A DNA stretch of 64,000 nucleotides, from contig OZ021721.1 in NCBI GenBank assembly GCA_963978545.1, positions 109,837,366-109,901,365 of the forward strand, written 5' to 3'. Below are positions 21,625 through 33,819 of the stretch, piece by piece. The DNA comes from Linyphia triangularis (Eukaryota; Arthropoda; Arachnida; Araneae; Linyphiidae). Below the pieces are notes generated by a model. The model saw only the letters and a program-made list of their open reading frames with translations. It searched no databases and was not told where the DNA came from. How positions within the stretch are numbered: position 1 is the stretch's first letter; every line of letters begins with the position of its first letter. A program made the translations under genes and the position numbers.

Positions 21625-23519
21625 TAAATGTATTCTATTGTTCCAAATTGACTATTCACTGTTCCACAATCACACTGCAAAAATTCTAATTATAATGTGT
21701 TAGTACATTACATATACTTACAATTGTTCTATAAATTTTATTTAAATTGTATATTAATTTTCATAAAACTCTTAACCTTGCAGTAATTTTTTTTTTTAGT
21801 TTTCAAGTAATTTAATTACTTTTCTATAATGAGTTTTGATATATTACACACTTCTATTAAAATTCACTACATTCTTATGCAAGACAATCAAAGTATGTAT
21901 CGAAAACTTTCTTCGGTAAATGAATACTTGAACTAAGAGGGTGCAAAATCGAACAAATAATAATTTTGGTCAATTATTATAGTCACTTTTGAAAGTAATC
22001 TGTATATCAGATGGGGGGTAATGATTTTGTAAATAAAGGATATCAAGTTTTTCGCAATATAGTAGAAACTAGTTGCTTGGTTACTCATAGTCTAGTACAT
22101 GATAGTGATTAAATACTAGACGATTAATCACTTAAAATTATTAAGCTAAGAACTTTTTTTCTAAAAGAGACAAATAATTAGCTATGAAAAATAACAAAAG
22201 TTTATACATGCAGCCTCCTTTGTTTGTTTATAAGAACTCGCTTGATCATTTAAAGGTAAAATTGTGTTTCTGAACTGATCAACATTCGTATAGAAAAAAG
22301 AACCAAGTTAAAATTGGTTGAGGGTCGTTTTTAATCACAAATCCTCGGAATAAAAATGAATTCCTGATAAGTGTTGATGAAGATACTATTAAAAAAAAAA
22401 AAAACTTGTTCAAAAAGATTAATTAAATCTCAAGTTTTGAACAAACCCTCTCTCTCTCTGATTTCACTTCCTTAATCACAAAACGTAGAAATATACTTTG
22501 TGTTTTAATATATCTATACTAATAATACCACCTACTAATAGAAGAGTTTGTGTGTCTGTCCGGCAATAGAAACTAACTTCCACTTTTCGGAAAATTCTGA
22601 AATTTTAAACGTATGTAGTATTCAACCTCTAATTTTGCTTCCGACTGCCAGGATGTTAAATTTTGAGGTTTTAAGTTGTAATGTTAAATAACTTTACTAC
22701 AACTTATCGTCAGATCCAAAAACTCCCACCACAGATGGCAGCGCTACATCTTGTCTACTCAAAGGGTTTATATTGGCGGGAAATATTCTTTTGTTTCTCG
22801 AAGGCAGAGGGATTGTAGTAACTGGAAAATGTTAAACAATTTGCTTAACGAAGGGGTGACGGGGGGGGGGGGGGTAGGTGTATTAATGGACAAAACAGAG
22901 TATTTTTTCTTTCATAAGGGGATTTTAATTAACTGGGATTTTTTTTTCTTTCTTGAAGGGTGGGGGGGGGGGGGGGGGTAGGGTGGATCGAAAAAAAAAA
23001 TTCAGAATCTCAAATCCGACCTATGGGGAAAAGATGTTCTATGGTATATAAATACATGGGGAAAAATAATTAAAATAATTAAATTTTAAGTTCAATACTG
23101 CCACAAGGAGGATGAATTTTAGGTATTTGAGCTTTTTTATAGCAAAAAGTAGAAGTCGATTTAATTTTTTTTCTGAAGAATTTCAAAACCTACCTGTACG
23201 GAAAAGATGTTCTGAGGTACATTAATTAAGGGAAAAATAAAATAAAAATAATAAATTTTATGTTAAGCTCTTTGCAAGGGGGATGAAGTTTTGGTATTTA
23301 AGCTTTTTAATGGTAAAATGTCAAAGTGATTTTTGTTTAAGTGAAACAAGCCTTTAGTACTTTTAAATGTTTATTCAAATGAGAGGACATATACTAAATG
23401 GTTACAGAAAAAAAAAGCTTTAGGAACGTATTACAGCTTCTTAAGAATTAAATCAAGAAAAATAAAAAAATCTTCGGAATTACAGTGAACGGTAATCACG
23501 TTTGGTGTTGAAAACTGGC
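21625..23519. other. AT-rich non-coding stretch with G-runs
   Basis: No gene is supported. Two long G tracts occur (22860-22873 and 22963-22978). Near 22513 there is TCTATACTAATAATACC followed by 'gtttgtgtgtctgtccgg', which resembles a Helitron 5' end, but no matching 3' hairpin/CTRR end was found. Two paragraphs of similar sequence (23020-23110 and 23195-23290, 'gaaaagatgttct..ggta') look like a diverged duplication. Confidence 0.5.
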
Positions 23520-24960
23520 TTGAGGTTTCGTGATTCCAGGCTATTTCTTTTTAACCCATCTCTTATGTATGATCCGCTTACAGCAGAAAATGCTTCTGTG
23601 ACTATTCGTTCTATAGCTTGAGTACGACAGGGATACCCCTTGATAGTAGGTAATACTATAGTATTGCCGTAGAAATGATTGCTGGGTTTACTATTGCTCC
23701 TGAAATCATGTCATCACTAAATCGTTCTGTCACATTCTCCCACTTAATCAAGTTCACATAATCTGTCACACAAGGGTCAAAAGTTGGTATGTTTAAGATA
23801 CGGATATTAATCGCTAAAAGGGTTTGGGTTGCAGCAGACTTTGCCCAAATTCAAAATTCTTTGGAGGACCGATTCCTTTGTGTTATTTCTGTCGTCAGCT
23901 AGCATTGATATCAGGATATTTTCAGGAAAGCCCAAATCCCCGTTTAAAAAATTACTGGATCAATGACTTTCTTCAAATCAATTGAGAAATAACACGATAG
24001 AAAAATTGACTAATGCAAATGCTCTGCACCATAGATTACCTATTGTTTGGTTTTGATCTTGAATTACGTAGGTACCTAGACTTTTACGATGAACGTTGGT
24101 TGGTCGGTTGAACTCCCGGATGGGAGTGGAAAGGAAGGTTGGTTGGTTGGTTGTATTCAGATTATCTGGCGCCGTCAGCAACACGAGGGCTATAATGCGC
24201 CGAAACATTTCGTCATTTAACAAACCAACATACATTTACAAACACCCATGCCTACACGGGACTCGAACCCGCAACCTCGCGGTCTAGAAGCCAGCACGCT
24301 AACCACTATACCGTTTGGTCGGCGTGGAAAGGAAGGACTTTGTGAACTAGCACCTGCCTCCGCGTACATATGTGAGAGAACCACCTCTCTGGAACAGGTT
24401 GAAGTAAATAAAAAGAACTAATAATAAAAAAAAAGGGGGGGGGGGTATCAAATCATTTCGGTGCAGAAGGAATTTTGTAAAGTTGCCATTTCAATGCTTT
24501 CTCCGGGTGAGGACGTGGACACACACCGAGTGCCACGAAAATTGCGAATTGTAAATAAACACTATCAATGAACGTAATTAATGTCAATAAAGCTTTGGTT
24601 GGACTTCTTCTAAGCCAAATAAAACATGAGAATTCTGTTGGGGGTTGTAAACCACATTGAGTGGCGAATCTTTCCAGAGTTTCTCTTCAACAGCCCTTCG
24701 CTGCTTTGTCCGCAGTGATGGCTTCACAAATTTCCATTAAGCACAGTTGATCAGTATACTTAAGTCTTTCTTGTTAGTCAGTTCGCATAGGTTGGGTTTA
24801 CGTGAATGAAACTACAGGTAGTATCTCGCATACGGTCACTCTTTGGCTTGTAACTGGCACGCAAACCATTGTAGTGGACGCTTCAGAATCAGTTCCATAT
24901 TTCGTATAACACCTTCTTTGATACCTGTGTTGACAGACTACCTATTATCGCAACCAACAT
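23520..24960 (-). pseudogene. Decayed multicopy protein relic of unknown function, split by a SINE
   Basis: On the minus strand, pieces occur in order: MELILKRPLQWFACQL (about 24898-24840), MLADDRNNTKESVLQRILN (about 23910-23850), FDPCVTDYVNLIKW (about 23790-23750), and RTQAIERIVTEAFSAVSGSY (about 23630-23570). The phrases match a repetitive arthropod protein family I recall only by its motifs (RPLQW..C.L, LADDR, HTQ.VER.V..V..A). Its function is unknown to me; it may belong to a mobile element. Stops and frameshifts are abundant and SINE-1 copy 8 sits inside. Similarity is from memory, not from a search. Confidence 0.45.
24139..24323 (-). mobile_element. SINE-1, copy 8 (subfamily B)
   Basis: Complete reverse copy with perfect 13-bp target duplication GTGGAAAGGAAGG (24126-24138 and 24324-24336). 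It shares with copies at 47455 and 54386 the variants GTGCTGGC, TTGGTTTGTTAAATGACG and an extra A before TGTTTC. Confidence 0.95.
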
Positions 24961-24990
24961 TGTTGTATCGATGTCATTGTCGACACATGA

Positions 24991-25171
24991 CCTAGCTGAC
25001 CAAACGGTATAGTGGTTAGTGTGCTAGCTTCTATACCTCGAAGTTGCGGGTAAGAGTCGCGTGTAAGGCATGGGTTTTTGTAAATGTATGTTGGCTTGTC
25101 AAATGACGAAGGTTTCGGCGCATTATAGCCCTCGTGTTGCTGACGGCACCAGATAATCTGAAAACAACCAA
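24991..25171 (+). mobile_element. SINE-1, copy 9
   Basis: Diverged complete copy (CTGACCAAACGG head, GTAAGAGTC in place of GTTCGAGTC). Target duplication GTCGACACATGA (24979-24990) / GTCGACGCATGA (25172-25183), 11 of 12 matching. The altered B box suggests no remaining pol III activity. Confidence 0.88.
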
Positions 25172-25183
25172 GTCGACGCATGA

Positions 25184-25620
25184 ACAAAACTTGCGATGTG
25201 CTTTCCTTGAGATAGCTTTCAGTTAATTTTCTAGCTTTGAAAGCGCGATATTTGTCGTAGTATGAACTTATTTTTCTCAAAATGCTGTAGTGGTTATTTA
25301 TTGGTATTAAAGCTCGTTTCCAGTTCTCTCCTAACTTACTTGCAACTTATTGACACGCGGAGAGAAGTGTATTTAAATACACTGTACTTTGTTTCTCTTT
25401 TTGAATGCCAATATACGCACCTAATTACGTTTTTCGTACGTAGGAAGCGTAATCGTGGGCATATTACAGCCTGCCCCAAATATAGGTCAGATCATGTCTT
25501 TTCTTAACAACACCACAGTACAGTATTAGTCCAAGTACACAAACAAACAAATGTCACATAATAAAATTTTAATTTAATTTACTTTTCAAGAACAGCGCTC
25601 AAAAAAAGGTTGAAAACAGC
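25184..25620. other. Non-coding stretch
   Basis: No supported gene. The short plus-strand frame 25262-25507 has no recognised motif. Confidence 0.45.
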
Positions 25621-25867
25621 GGGTAAAAAAGGTTGAAATGTACATTGTACTACTAATTATTCAGTAATCATCACTTTTTTAGGATTTATATTGTAAAAAA
25701 ACAATTATTTTTAGTGTAAAATCATTTAACGAAAATTAACGAGGGAGTTGGGTAAAAAAAGGTTGAAATGTACATTGTACTACTAATTATTCAGTAATCA
25801 TCACTTTTTTAGGATTTATATTGTAAAAAACAATTATTTTTAGTGTAAAATCATTTAACGAAAATTA
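25621..25867 (+). repeat. Direct tandem duplication, about 118-bp unit
   Basis: Two nearly identical units (25621-25739 and 25750-25867) begin GGGTAAAAAAGGTTGAAATG and end 'aacgaaaatta'. They differ mainly in A-run length, so this is a recent local duplication. Confidence 0.9.
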
Positions 25868-26568
25868 GGAATTTTTGCATTTTTTTCGAAAATTTAACCC
25901 CTTTGTGGCAGTGCAAAATTTTAAAATTAATTATTTTTATTATTTTTTCCCTAATCACTATATCATAGAACATCTTTTCCCCATAGGTAGGTTTGGATTA
26001 TTAATAATTTTTTTTTCTCCATGGAAGAACGATCACCCTAGTGGGGGGGGGGGGGGTATTAACTGGGAAAAGGTTTTAAATTTTAATTATGGGTTTTCAC
26101 TTTCACACGGCACCTCTAGACGAGAAAAAAAAAAAAAGTTTTAAATTGAGAATTGTTACTTAAATGAAGAATTAAATGTTTTCCGCAATACAGTTGTGGG
26201 TAAAAAATTAATGAAGTGGTGAAAATATATCCAAATAAAATCGTCTCTTGATTTTAGCAAACATCCTTACATTCGTTAATAAGGTCTATTGTGAGCACAC
26301 AAAAAGCGTTCATATTGTGCATTTCTCATAACTCTCGCATTTCAGTGTTCTATTACGTATTTTAGACAAGAAAATTCAAACAATAGATAATTTATCCATG
26401 ACTTACTTGGATATTTCATGGTTCGATTCCTAACGGTTTTCCATGCAGGAATCACTATCACTGAATGCCTTAGACAGAATCCAGAATCTTTAAATTATTC
26501 TTTTAGTGGATAAACTAAAAGAAGAAATACTCACATTTACAAATTGAGTGCCAAAGATTAGCAATTTT
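25868..26568. other. AT-rich non-coding stretch with a G-run
   Basis: No gene. A G tract lies at about 26042-26056. Confidence 0.5.
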
Positions 26569-26583
26569 CAAGACTACTCTAGG

Positions 26584-26752
26584 TTGATTTCTACGCTCAA
26601 CGACCTATTTTTATGCTTAGTGACGACTATTCAGGCCTACAACTTAACTTGGATTTCGAACCACAACGATCATTCATGACTAATTCTGTATTCGAATGCG
26701 GCACCTTTGGCATGCTAGACCAGAGCTCTAACGCCACAGCCATCAGGTATTC
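26584..26752 (-). mobile_element. SINE-2, copy 2
   Basis: Reverse copy with 'acgacctatttttatgc' 3' end on the left and the tRNA-like 'ggcatgctagaccagagctctaacg' head on the right. Target duplication CAAGACTACTCTAGG (26569-26583) / CAAGAAAACTCTAGG (26753-26767), 13 of 15 matching. Confidence 0.8.
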
Positions 26753-26962
26753 CAAGAAAACTCTAGGTAATGCTATATGAGAAAAAATGTTGATTTTTAT
26801 TATTGATGACGAAGAAGAGGAGAGGGACGAATTTGTTAAATGTACTGATGTAAATGTAGTTCTTATGTTAATGTAGTTCTTATATTTAAGGCGTTTTTTT
26901 TTTTTTTTTTTTTGTGCAGTATTGATACAATAATATATGTATTCTCAAATATTCGGAACCAT

Positions 26963-27322
26963 TTAACCCGTTGGGTATGGATTTATTTGGGAAAATTCTT
27001 GCGTTTTGAACGGTTGGTTCAAAACAATAAAGGAACTTTAAAGGAATACAGCCAAACAAATTATTTTTTTAAAGTATAGGTAAACCAACCGATGTTTGAC
27101 CTAACCAATCATGGCTCTTGTGACATTAAAATCTATCCAATCAAACTAGTTTGAATGACAAATTAGGTTCGTCATTATTAACAGGCAAAACAAGTGCATG
27201 ACGAATCTCAGCCGTCAAATGTACCCAAAGGATTTTTGGTTTGACGTCTTAGACACGTCATCCGCTCCTAGGGGAAAAAGTGAATGACGTGTCTCAGACG
27301 TCAAATGTACCCAAGGGGTTAA
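26963..27322 (-). mobile_element. piggyBac-like MITE-B, long copy
   Basis: Bounded by TTAACCCGTTGGGTA and TACCCAAGGGGTTAA. The 360-bp copy carries the whole 34156-34429 element in reverse, then about 85 extra bp containing the hairpin pair GACGTCTTAGACACGTC / GACGTGTCTCAGACGTC and a second TACCCAAAGG internal end. It therefore looks like one element with a duplicated terminus. Confidence 0.8.
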
Positions 27323-28729
27323 AGTTTACAAACCACTGTTTACATTACCTTTTACTAAAGTCATTTCTGAGATATTATTTTCGAAGCTGAATATAATTAA
27401 AACTTGTCTTTGGGTTCGATTAATTAATGAACATTTTGAAGTTTTGTAATGACCACTGAGAAGGAATGATTTTAAAGTCAATCGATTGCGAAGTTATCAT
27501 TAATAGGACACGTCAAAGCAGATCTGAAATGTGGCGGTTTCTTGTTTTTAAAATGACGGTCATAATATTCTATTAGTAGAATGCAATTCTGGTATCCTTT
27601 TTAATCATCATTGCGTAAAATTTATTTCTGGTCATGTATTTGCACATTTATATACAGTGTACCTTCAAATTATATGCAATGGGTTTTAATAAATTCTGCT
27701 CATTTATATTAGTCTAAGAAGAGAAGTGTAACCCACTAACTGTAGGTACACTCAGTGTGGCTTATCCCTACATGGAATAGTTTCATGAGTGTAAGAAGGG
27801 CCTGGCACCCTCTAGAAAGTTAGTCCACCACCCTCTTAGATGACTCAGGCCGGGCCTGTGTGCCAGTGTAGCAAAGATACTTTTAGTGAGCGATGCGAGC
27901 CTGATTCGCGAATAGTCAAACGCTATGATTTATACATATTAACTATTCTCCACAATGCGGTGCCAAGCAGTTAGTTTTGTAAAAAGAATAACTTACATGA
28001 TCATTAGATGGTGAGCACTGTTTCCTTGTGACTTGTGACGCTCGAAGTTTTTATTGCTTTATTTTCAGTTACGGGTACCATAGCAGGAAAATTTGGTGAC
28101 AATTGTCGGTGATAAATTTTTTAAAATGACCATAATCCTATTGGATTAACTCTTTAGAGGGGTATTCGTGTTGCTTTAAAAAATAATTTGTTTCCTTCAA
28201 TCAATTGCGTATGCCATGTTCTTCTGCGCAATGAAAATAGAAAAATAAATAAATTACAACCCAGGGAAAATATCGTTTATCGAGAAATTTCGTATATTGC
28301 GCCAATTTACCATTTTGTTCGTTGTTGAGTAAATATGTATTCTCGTGTTTTTTTTTTTTTTTTTGATCGAAAACGTTTTCAAGATGGAAAGACATGCCAA
28401 AAAGCCCCAAAAATTTAGCTGAAAGCATTGAAATTCTGCAATTCTGTGCATCAAAGGTTCTGTAACCTTTTTTTTTAACATTTAATCGAATACACTTGTC
28501 TTTTTTTTTTGTATACATGTCCAAGGATTACACGACAAATGCGGGATCAATCGTAACAGTCATAGCGTTAGCCGGTTAAAATGGAGATGTAAATAACCCC
28601 GGCAGTGCTTGCGCAAAGAGCAGTTCCTGCTCCTCTTCTGCGAACATGCGACTTTGAGATTAGACAACAAAACAAATACTAATATTGGAATTACATTTTC
28701 ATTGAAATCCATTTAGTATTTCAGGCTTC
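27323..28729. other. Non-coding stretch
   Basis: No gene is supported; the minus-strand frames at 28201-28524 are K-rich reflections of T-runs (for example about 28350-28364). Confidence 0.5.
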
Positions 28730-28737
28730 ATATACAT

Positions 28738-29625
28738 CAGCGTTCGCCACTAACTTTTAGAGACGGGCCGCATGACTTATGTTGGAACTTTTCGCGGGCC
28801 GTAGATTTATACCGGATACGCCAATAAATATGTTGCTTTACTACATAGGTTAGAAATGTGATAATTGCTAACGAATCAACAAAATAAAACAATTTTGAAA
28901 ATTGAAACAATAATTTAACTTTTTTATATTTATAAAATAACAATTGATATTTGATTCTTGTTTCAAATAATTAAAAAAAATAATAACTTTCTTTACATCG
29001 TAAATCAAAGTCATAAAAGAAGTTAATCTTTTGTGACAATATTACAATGTGACTTGACATAAACTCATAATCAATAAAGATATTTAAACCATAACTCCTA
29101 AATCTTCCATTTTAGTCGATGTTAATTGCGAGACGATAACGGCCGATCCGCTTTTCACTATCTACTTCGCTTTTAAAACTAGTCTTCGACGCCATTGTTG
29201 CACTGGAGTCATAGAGATCGCGATACTTCTTTTCACGTCAAAACAATAGGGGCTAGTATGCATTAAAACACCCAACTCCTGCCCATCACATTCAGAAAAG
29301 CAGAAATCGAATTTTGCATTCATGAATCGAGGGTATCCTAGGTACAAAACTAAGCAATGCGAAGGAATGCGTCGTTGGTAATAATTCAAACTATTTTTTT
29401 TTTTTTTTTTGGCAGTCTCAGAAGGAAAAAAAAAAGATTTTTCAGACTTATTGACCCTTGCCACTTATGGAAAACGTGGTTTTTGGTAGTAAACACATAC
29501 TGTTGTAAACAAATTAAAATTATTTCTGTAAAATTTGATTTTTGCTCTTCTGTACTGCCGGCGGGCCAGAGAAAAAGTTATCGCGGGCCGGATCCGGCCC
29601 GCGGGCCGCCTAGTGGCTGACGCTG
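28738..29625. mobile_element. Non-autonomous hAT-like element
   Basis: Inverted ends CAGCGTTCGCCACTA / TAGTGGCTGACGCTG, flanked by ATATACAT (28730-28737) and ATATACAC (29626-29633), an 8-bp target duplication with one mismatch. Both features fit hAT. Subterminal parts are GC-rich (GCGGGCCG words). No transposase frame of meaningful length is present. The flanks beyond the duplication, TTCAGGCTTC and GAAGCCTGAA, are themselves inverse copies, so the element sits in the loop of a hairpin. Confidence 0.75.
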
Positions 29626-29633
29626 ATATACAC

Positions 29634-31812
29634 GAAGCCTGAATCTTTAGAGAGATTCTTTTAATACTTTGTACAGATGGATCTTTGTAAGTCAACTGAT
29701 TTTAGTGATAAAAAAGGATTAACCAGTAAAATGTGTAATGAAAATGTACAATGTATACTGAGCAAATAAATTACAAAATATGATCTGGCAGTTAAAAAAT
29801 CATTTTGATTATTTTCCAAAATAATAAATATTGAAATTTTTGTTAATCGTTCTTGCCATTAAAACTATTAAGAAATAAAACCTTTAGTTTTTTTTTATCC
29901 TAATTATTAGTTTGTACCGCAAAGGAGTAAATGACACTATTAAATTTTGTGGTATTCAAGTTATGATTGTGATATTGTAATGGAGGACCTTAGAAAGGTT
30001 CAAGAGGGTGCGCTTGCACCTCTTGTGGGCTTCCTTTTTTCTTATGACTTCTCATAAAACAAAATCGCACAATATTAATATTTTTCTATACATTTGTGCT
30101 CAGATAGTTTTTAATTAATTTCATAAAACAACTACGCAATTATAAAACATTATTGAAAAATGAGCATCCATACTCACTTTAATTGAGTTGAAAGAAGGAA
30201 ATTTTATTTCCAAAAATAATAATAATTATCTAAAATATAATTCCCTGTCCAGTCCAGAAATGCATCCAAAAAATATTTAAGCTTAAATGACGTCAACAAA
30301 ACAACTATCTATCCTGGAAAGCATTAATCAAAACCTCGAGTAACTAACTGCCAGTTGTCGAAATCATAATTTTCATTCATATGGAAAATATTTCTTAAGT
30401 GCTGGTCTCACTTTCAGAAGACGGAAGGCAAATCCAGTTTTACCAGCTAAATAAATAATAAAAGCATCAAAGAATCACACTTTCCCAAGACCCCAGACAA
30501 TACCATGCCTTTGGCGAAGTTTGGCGCGTCTCTGTCTATTCCCCTTTTCTCCCCTTGCAACCCTACCCGACAGTAGGAGGAAATTTTGAATGGCTTTCGG
30601 ATGATGAGTTGAGTTGAGATGGCCAAGGAATCCGAAGAGATGATTGCACCCGGGGTTTGTGCGTGTGAAAAGACACAAAGGGACGTATTTTTCTTTCTAT
30701 TTCCAGAGACAGTTGAATAACATCTAAAAGACGAAGCTTCTGGTCAAGGTAATACTAACTATATCTTCCCATTTTGTGTGAAATTTATGGAACGCCGGTT
30801 TGGTAAGGGGTTTTCACCCCAATTCGGTACATTGTTCCTCATGGTTCTGGGAAAGCCGTGCTTTCAGGGTTGTAGCAGTGGGGAGGGGGGTTATTATTGT
30901 GACCTAGCCGGCTGTGAAGGGATAAAAACTGGTTGATTTTTGTTGAAACGTATTTTAAAGGGCTTCTGAAAGAATGATTTTTTTAGACTTATTTAACCAT
31001 CTGAGTGTCAAGGGAATGGGCGAAATTATACAGTTGTTTTCCCTGTAATAATTTTTAAATTTTATTTCTGATCCAAATATATAATTTTTTTTAATTATTT
31101 TTTATTTATTTTGTTTTAAGTAGGTTTTAAACTATCATCCTAATAAAAAGATTTAAAAAATATTTTATTTTACATTTTATTTATATATTTAAAAAGGTTG
31201 TGTATTGCTGGAAAACTGGGGATCAAATGACGGATATATACGCCCGTGACCCTCAGAAGGTTTTAAGAGTGCTTCATGTTTTAAATTCATGAGATTAAAA
31301 ATTTTTTTCGTTAGTTACAAGCTTTTCGTAATTATATGTAATTTTAATTTCATAAGTTTTTAACAGAATGTTTATCAATATTCATGCACATCAGATTATT
31401 GGTTTTTATATTTGAATGATATTCATGACTTTAATTTTTTAACCTTATAAATTGCGTTTTTAAACAATTTTTATGGTTTTTATTTTTAAACTATTTTATA
31501 GTTTTCATTTTTAAACCACATTCTTATGATTTTAATATTAAAATCCTATTTGATAATTTTTTCTTTGTGGTGGAAAAGGGTTGTTTTGTAATGCCCATCA
31601 ATCGTATTTGTGTTGTAAAATCTTTTAAAAGATGAATTTATTTCTTGATGTTGAGGAGTGGGGTAATGGATTTCATGTCCTAATGTCCTGTCAACCAATT
31701 ATAAAACATTTTATAATTTTCACTAGTTAAATTTTCCTTCCAAAATGAGATTTGTAAAATTTGTACAATTGTCACACAAGAATCGTATGTAATAAGGTTT
31801 TGTTTATAATGG
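29634..31812. other. Non-coding stretch
   Basis: No supported gene. A somewhat GC-richer patch at 30475-30680 gives a 67-residue minus-strand frame without recognisable motif. 31400-31560 has repeated 'tttttaaac.att.tta.g.tttt' words. Confidence 0.45.
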
Positions 31813-31825
31813 CACGAGATTTACT

Positions 31826-32003
31826 ATTTGGTTGTTTTCAGATTATCTGGCACCGTCAGCAACACGAGGGCTATAATGCGCCGAAACATTCGTCATTTGA
31901 CAAGTCAACATTTATTTACAAACCCCATGCCTTATACGGGACTCGAACCCACAACCTCGTGGTCTAGAAGCTAGCACGCTAACCACTATACCGTTTGGTC
32001 GGC
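31826..32003 (-). mobile_element. SINE-1, copy 10
   Basis: Complete reverse copy. Target duplication CACGAGATTTACT (31813-31825) / CACGAGATTTTCT (32004-32016), 12 of 13 matching. Confidence 0.92.
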
Positions 32004-32401
32004 CACGAGATTTTCTGAATGAATTGAATTGTAGTTGTTAGCTTTTGCACTGCACTAACTTATTGAAAAGCTTATATAAAGGTTCTGTCTGTTTGAGCTC
32101 AATATTCTCAGATGAACTAGAAATTCTTGAGACGTGTGTGATACATCAAATGAAAGGTCTCTAAAGCCAATAAGAAATATTAAACCATGCATTTGATAAA
32201 TAGCAGTTGGTTTATTGAGTAGTGATAGGAATGGAATTGTGAATGCTTAGGAAGTTAACAGAAACACTCGTGTTGGCTGTATGTCCAGTCACTTTAACGA
32301 ATGGGCACTCTGCAATCTTTTGAGTTCTAAAATAAGTAAACACTTCGATGATTGTGACAGATAGTCTTCAGTCTATTTTTTCCTTGTCGGACTTTCTTGG
32401 T

Positions 32402-32575
32402 ATTTTTTCCCGTAAAAGACACATGCCTGTGACATTTATAGTTTAGACTTAGGGAATTATAAATGGTCTTCCAATCATCATTTCCGATCACAACTTCCAG
32501 ATGAATTTTGATTTGAAAATTTCTCTCTACAAGACCTTTCATTTGATATATCGTACTAGTTTGTAGTTTTTCTTG
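32402..32575 (+). repeat. Dispersed repeat R3, copy 1 (first segment)
   Basis: 'tttatagtttagactt..ggaatt' followed by 'acttccagatgaattttgat', 'tctctacaa' and 'gtagtttttct' parallels 38720-38870. Further matching sequence continues at about 33820-33950, after inserted SINE-2 and other DNA. Confidence 0.65.
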
Positions 32576-32752
32576 GGTTGGTTTGCACGCTCAACGACCT
32601 ATTTTTGAACACAATAGCTGCCAACCAGACTGGGTTCTACAGTTTAACGTGGATTCCGAACCACAACAAACATCCATACCTAATCCCAGGATTCAAACCC
32701 GGCACCTTTGGCATGCGAGGTCAGAGCTCTGACCACACAACCTCAGGTGGCC
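32576..32752 (-). mobile_element. SINE-2, copy 3
   Basis: Best-preserved copy of the family: minus-strand tRNA-like head with 'ggtcagagctctgacctcgcatgcc', B box GGGTTTGAATCCTGG, 'ggttcggaatccacgttaaactgtag', and 3' end 'ggtcgttgagcgtgcaaacc'. It interrupts repeat R3. No clean target duplication was found. Confidence 0.8.
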
Positions 32753-33268
32753 TGAGAATGTTAACCACTGGAAAACGGGTAGTCTTTGTGTGAGCTTCTC
32801 CAGTGCTAGAAGTGTGGATAGAAGCGGGGTGACGCGTCTCCCCACTTTTCAAGGAAATACCCATGCGTCCCCCTATTTCTAAAACCACCGAAATCCAACC
32901 CCCTACTTATAAAAGCACTCAATTCGACTAAAAACTACTAATTAAAAATAACATTAACCTTTAAGTGTCGAGACACTGAGAAAAGGGATTTTTTTTTTTT
33001 ACATTTGAAAACTTTAAAACTATTTATGGTGTATATAGATCATACTATAATAAAAATGTATTATACTACTTTGTATAAAGATATAAGTATTTTTATTAAC
33101 AAATACACCCCGCGTCTACCTTCCTTACTAGTTAATATTTTACACCCGATTAACTTTTAACTCTGGAGGAACTTTCTTTCAAGTTAAATTTCTATTCTTG
33201 TTTTATATAAAGACAAGCTATTTAAAAAACAACAACCTTTGAGTTCTCTACTAATGAAAGTATACCTT
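32753..33268. other. Non-coding stretch
   Basis: No gene or element recognised. Confidence 0.45.
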
Positions 33269-33282
33269 CATGAAAGTATACC

Positions 33283-33447
33283 GTATAGTGGTTAGCGTGC
33301 TAGCCTCTAGACCGCGAGGTTGCGGGTTCGAGTCCCGTGTTAGGCATGGGTGTTTGTAAATGTATGTTGGCTTGTCTAATGACGAACGTTCGGCTCATTA
33401 TAGCCCTCATGTTGCTGACGGCGCCAGATAATCTGAAAACAACCAAC
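33283..33447 (+). mobile_element. SINE-1, copy 11, 5'-truncated
   Basis: Starts at GTATAGTGG, lacking the first 12 bases of the head, yet is flanked by a perfect 14-bp duplication CATGAAAGTATACC (33269-33282 and 33448-33461). The truncation therefore happened during insertion. A and B boxes are retained. Confidence 0.94.
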
Positions 33448-33494
33448 CATGAAAGTATACCCATTTATAAGCACTATTTAAATCTAAATAAACA

Positions 33495-33495
<1 letters not shown>

Positions 33496-33537
<42 letters not shown>
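33496..33537. repeat. (TA)n microsatellite
   Basis: About 20 uninterrupted TA dinucleotides. Confidence 0.95.
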
Positions 33538-33541
<4 letters not shown>

Positions 33542-33819
33542 GGTTGAATTATTACTTCACCTAATCTCTTACTTCTGAGTAAAAATACTAAGTCGCAGAA
33601 CATTCATTAAAATAAAACGATAAATTTTGGACCTTGTTCAATGTTAGAGTTAGGAAGTATAAATTATTTCCTTACTAGTTAATATTTTTATTATAAGTTA
33701 CAAAATTAAAAAATTTATCGTTGAAGAGGCGGATGTAGGTTTGCACTTGTCACCAACTTCTGGGCATCCCCTCACTTTCCCCCCCCCACATTTACCACTG
33801 AGCTTCTCTGTAAAGAAAT

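Noticed and set aside
22513..22760. Second Helitron
   Set aside because: Only the TCTATACTAATAATACC start is convincing; no 3' hairpin with CTRR end could be found.
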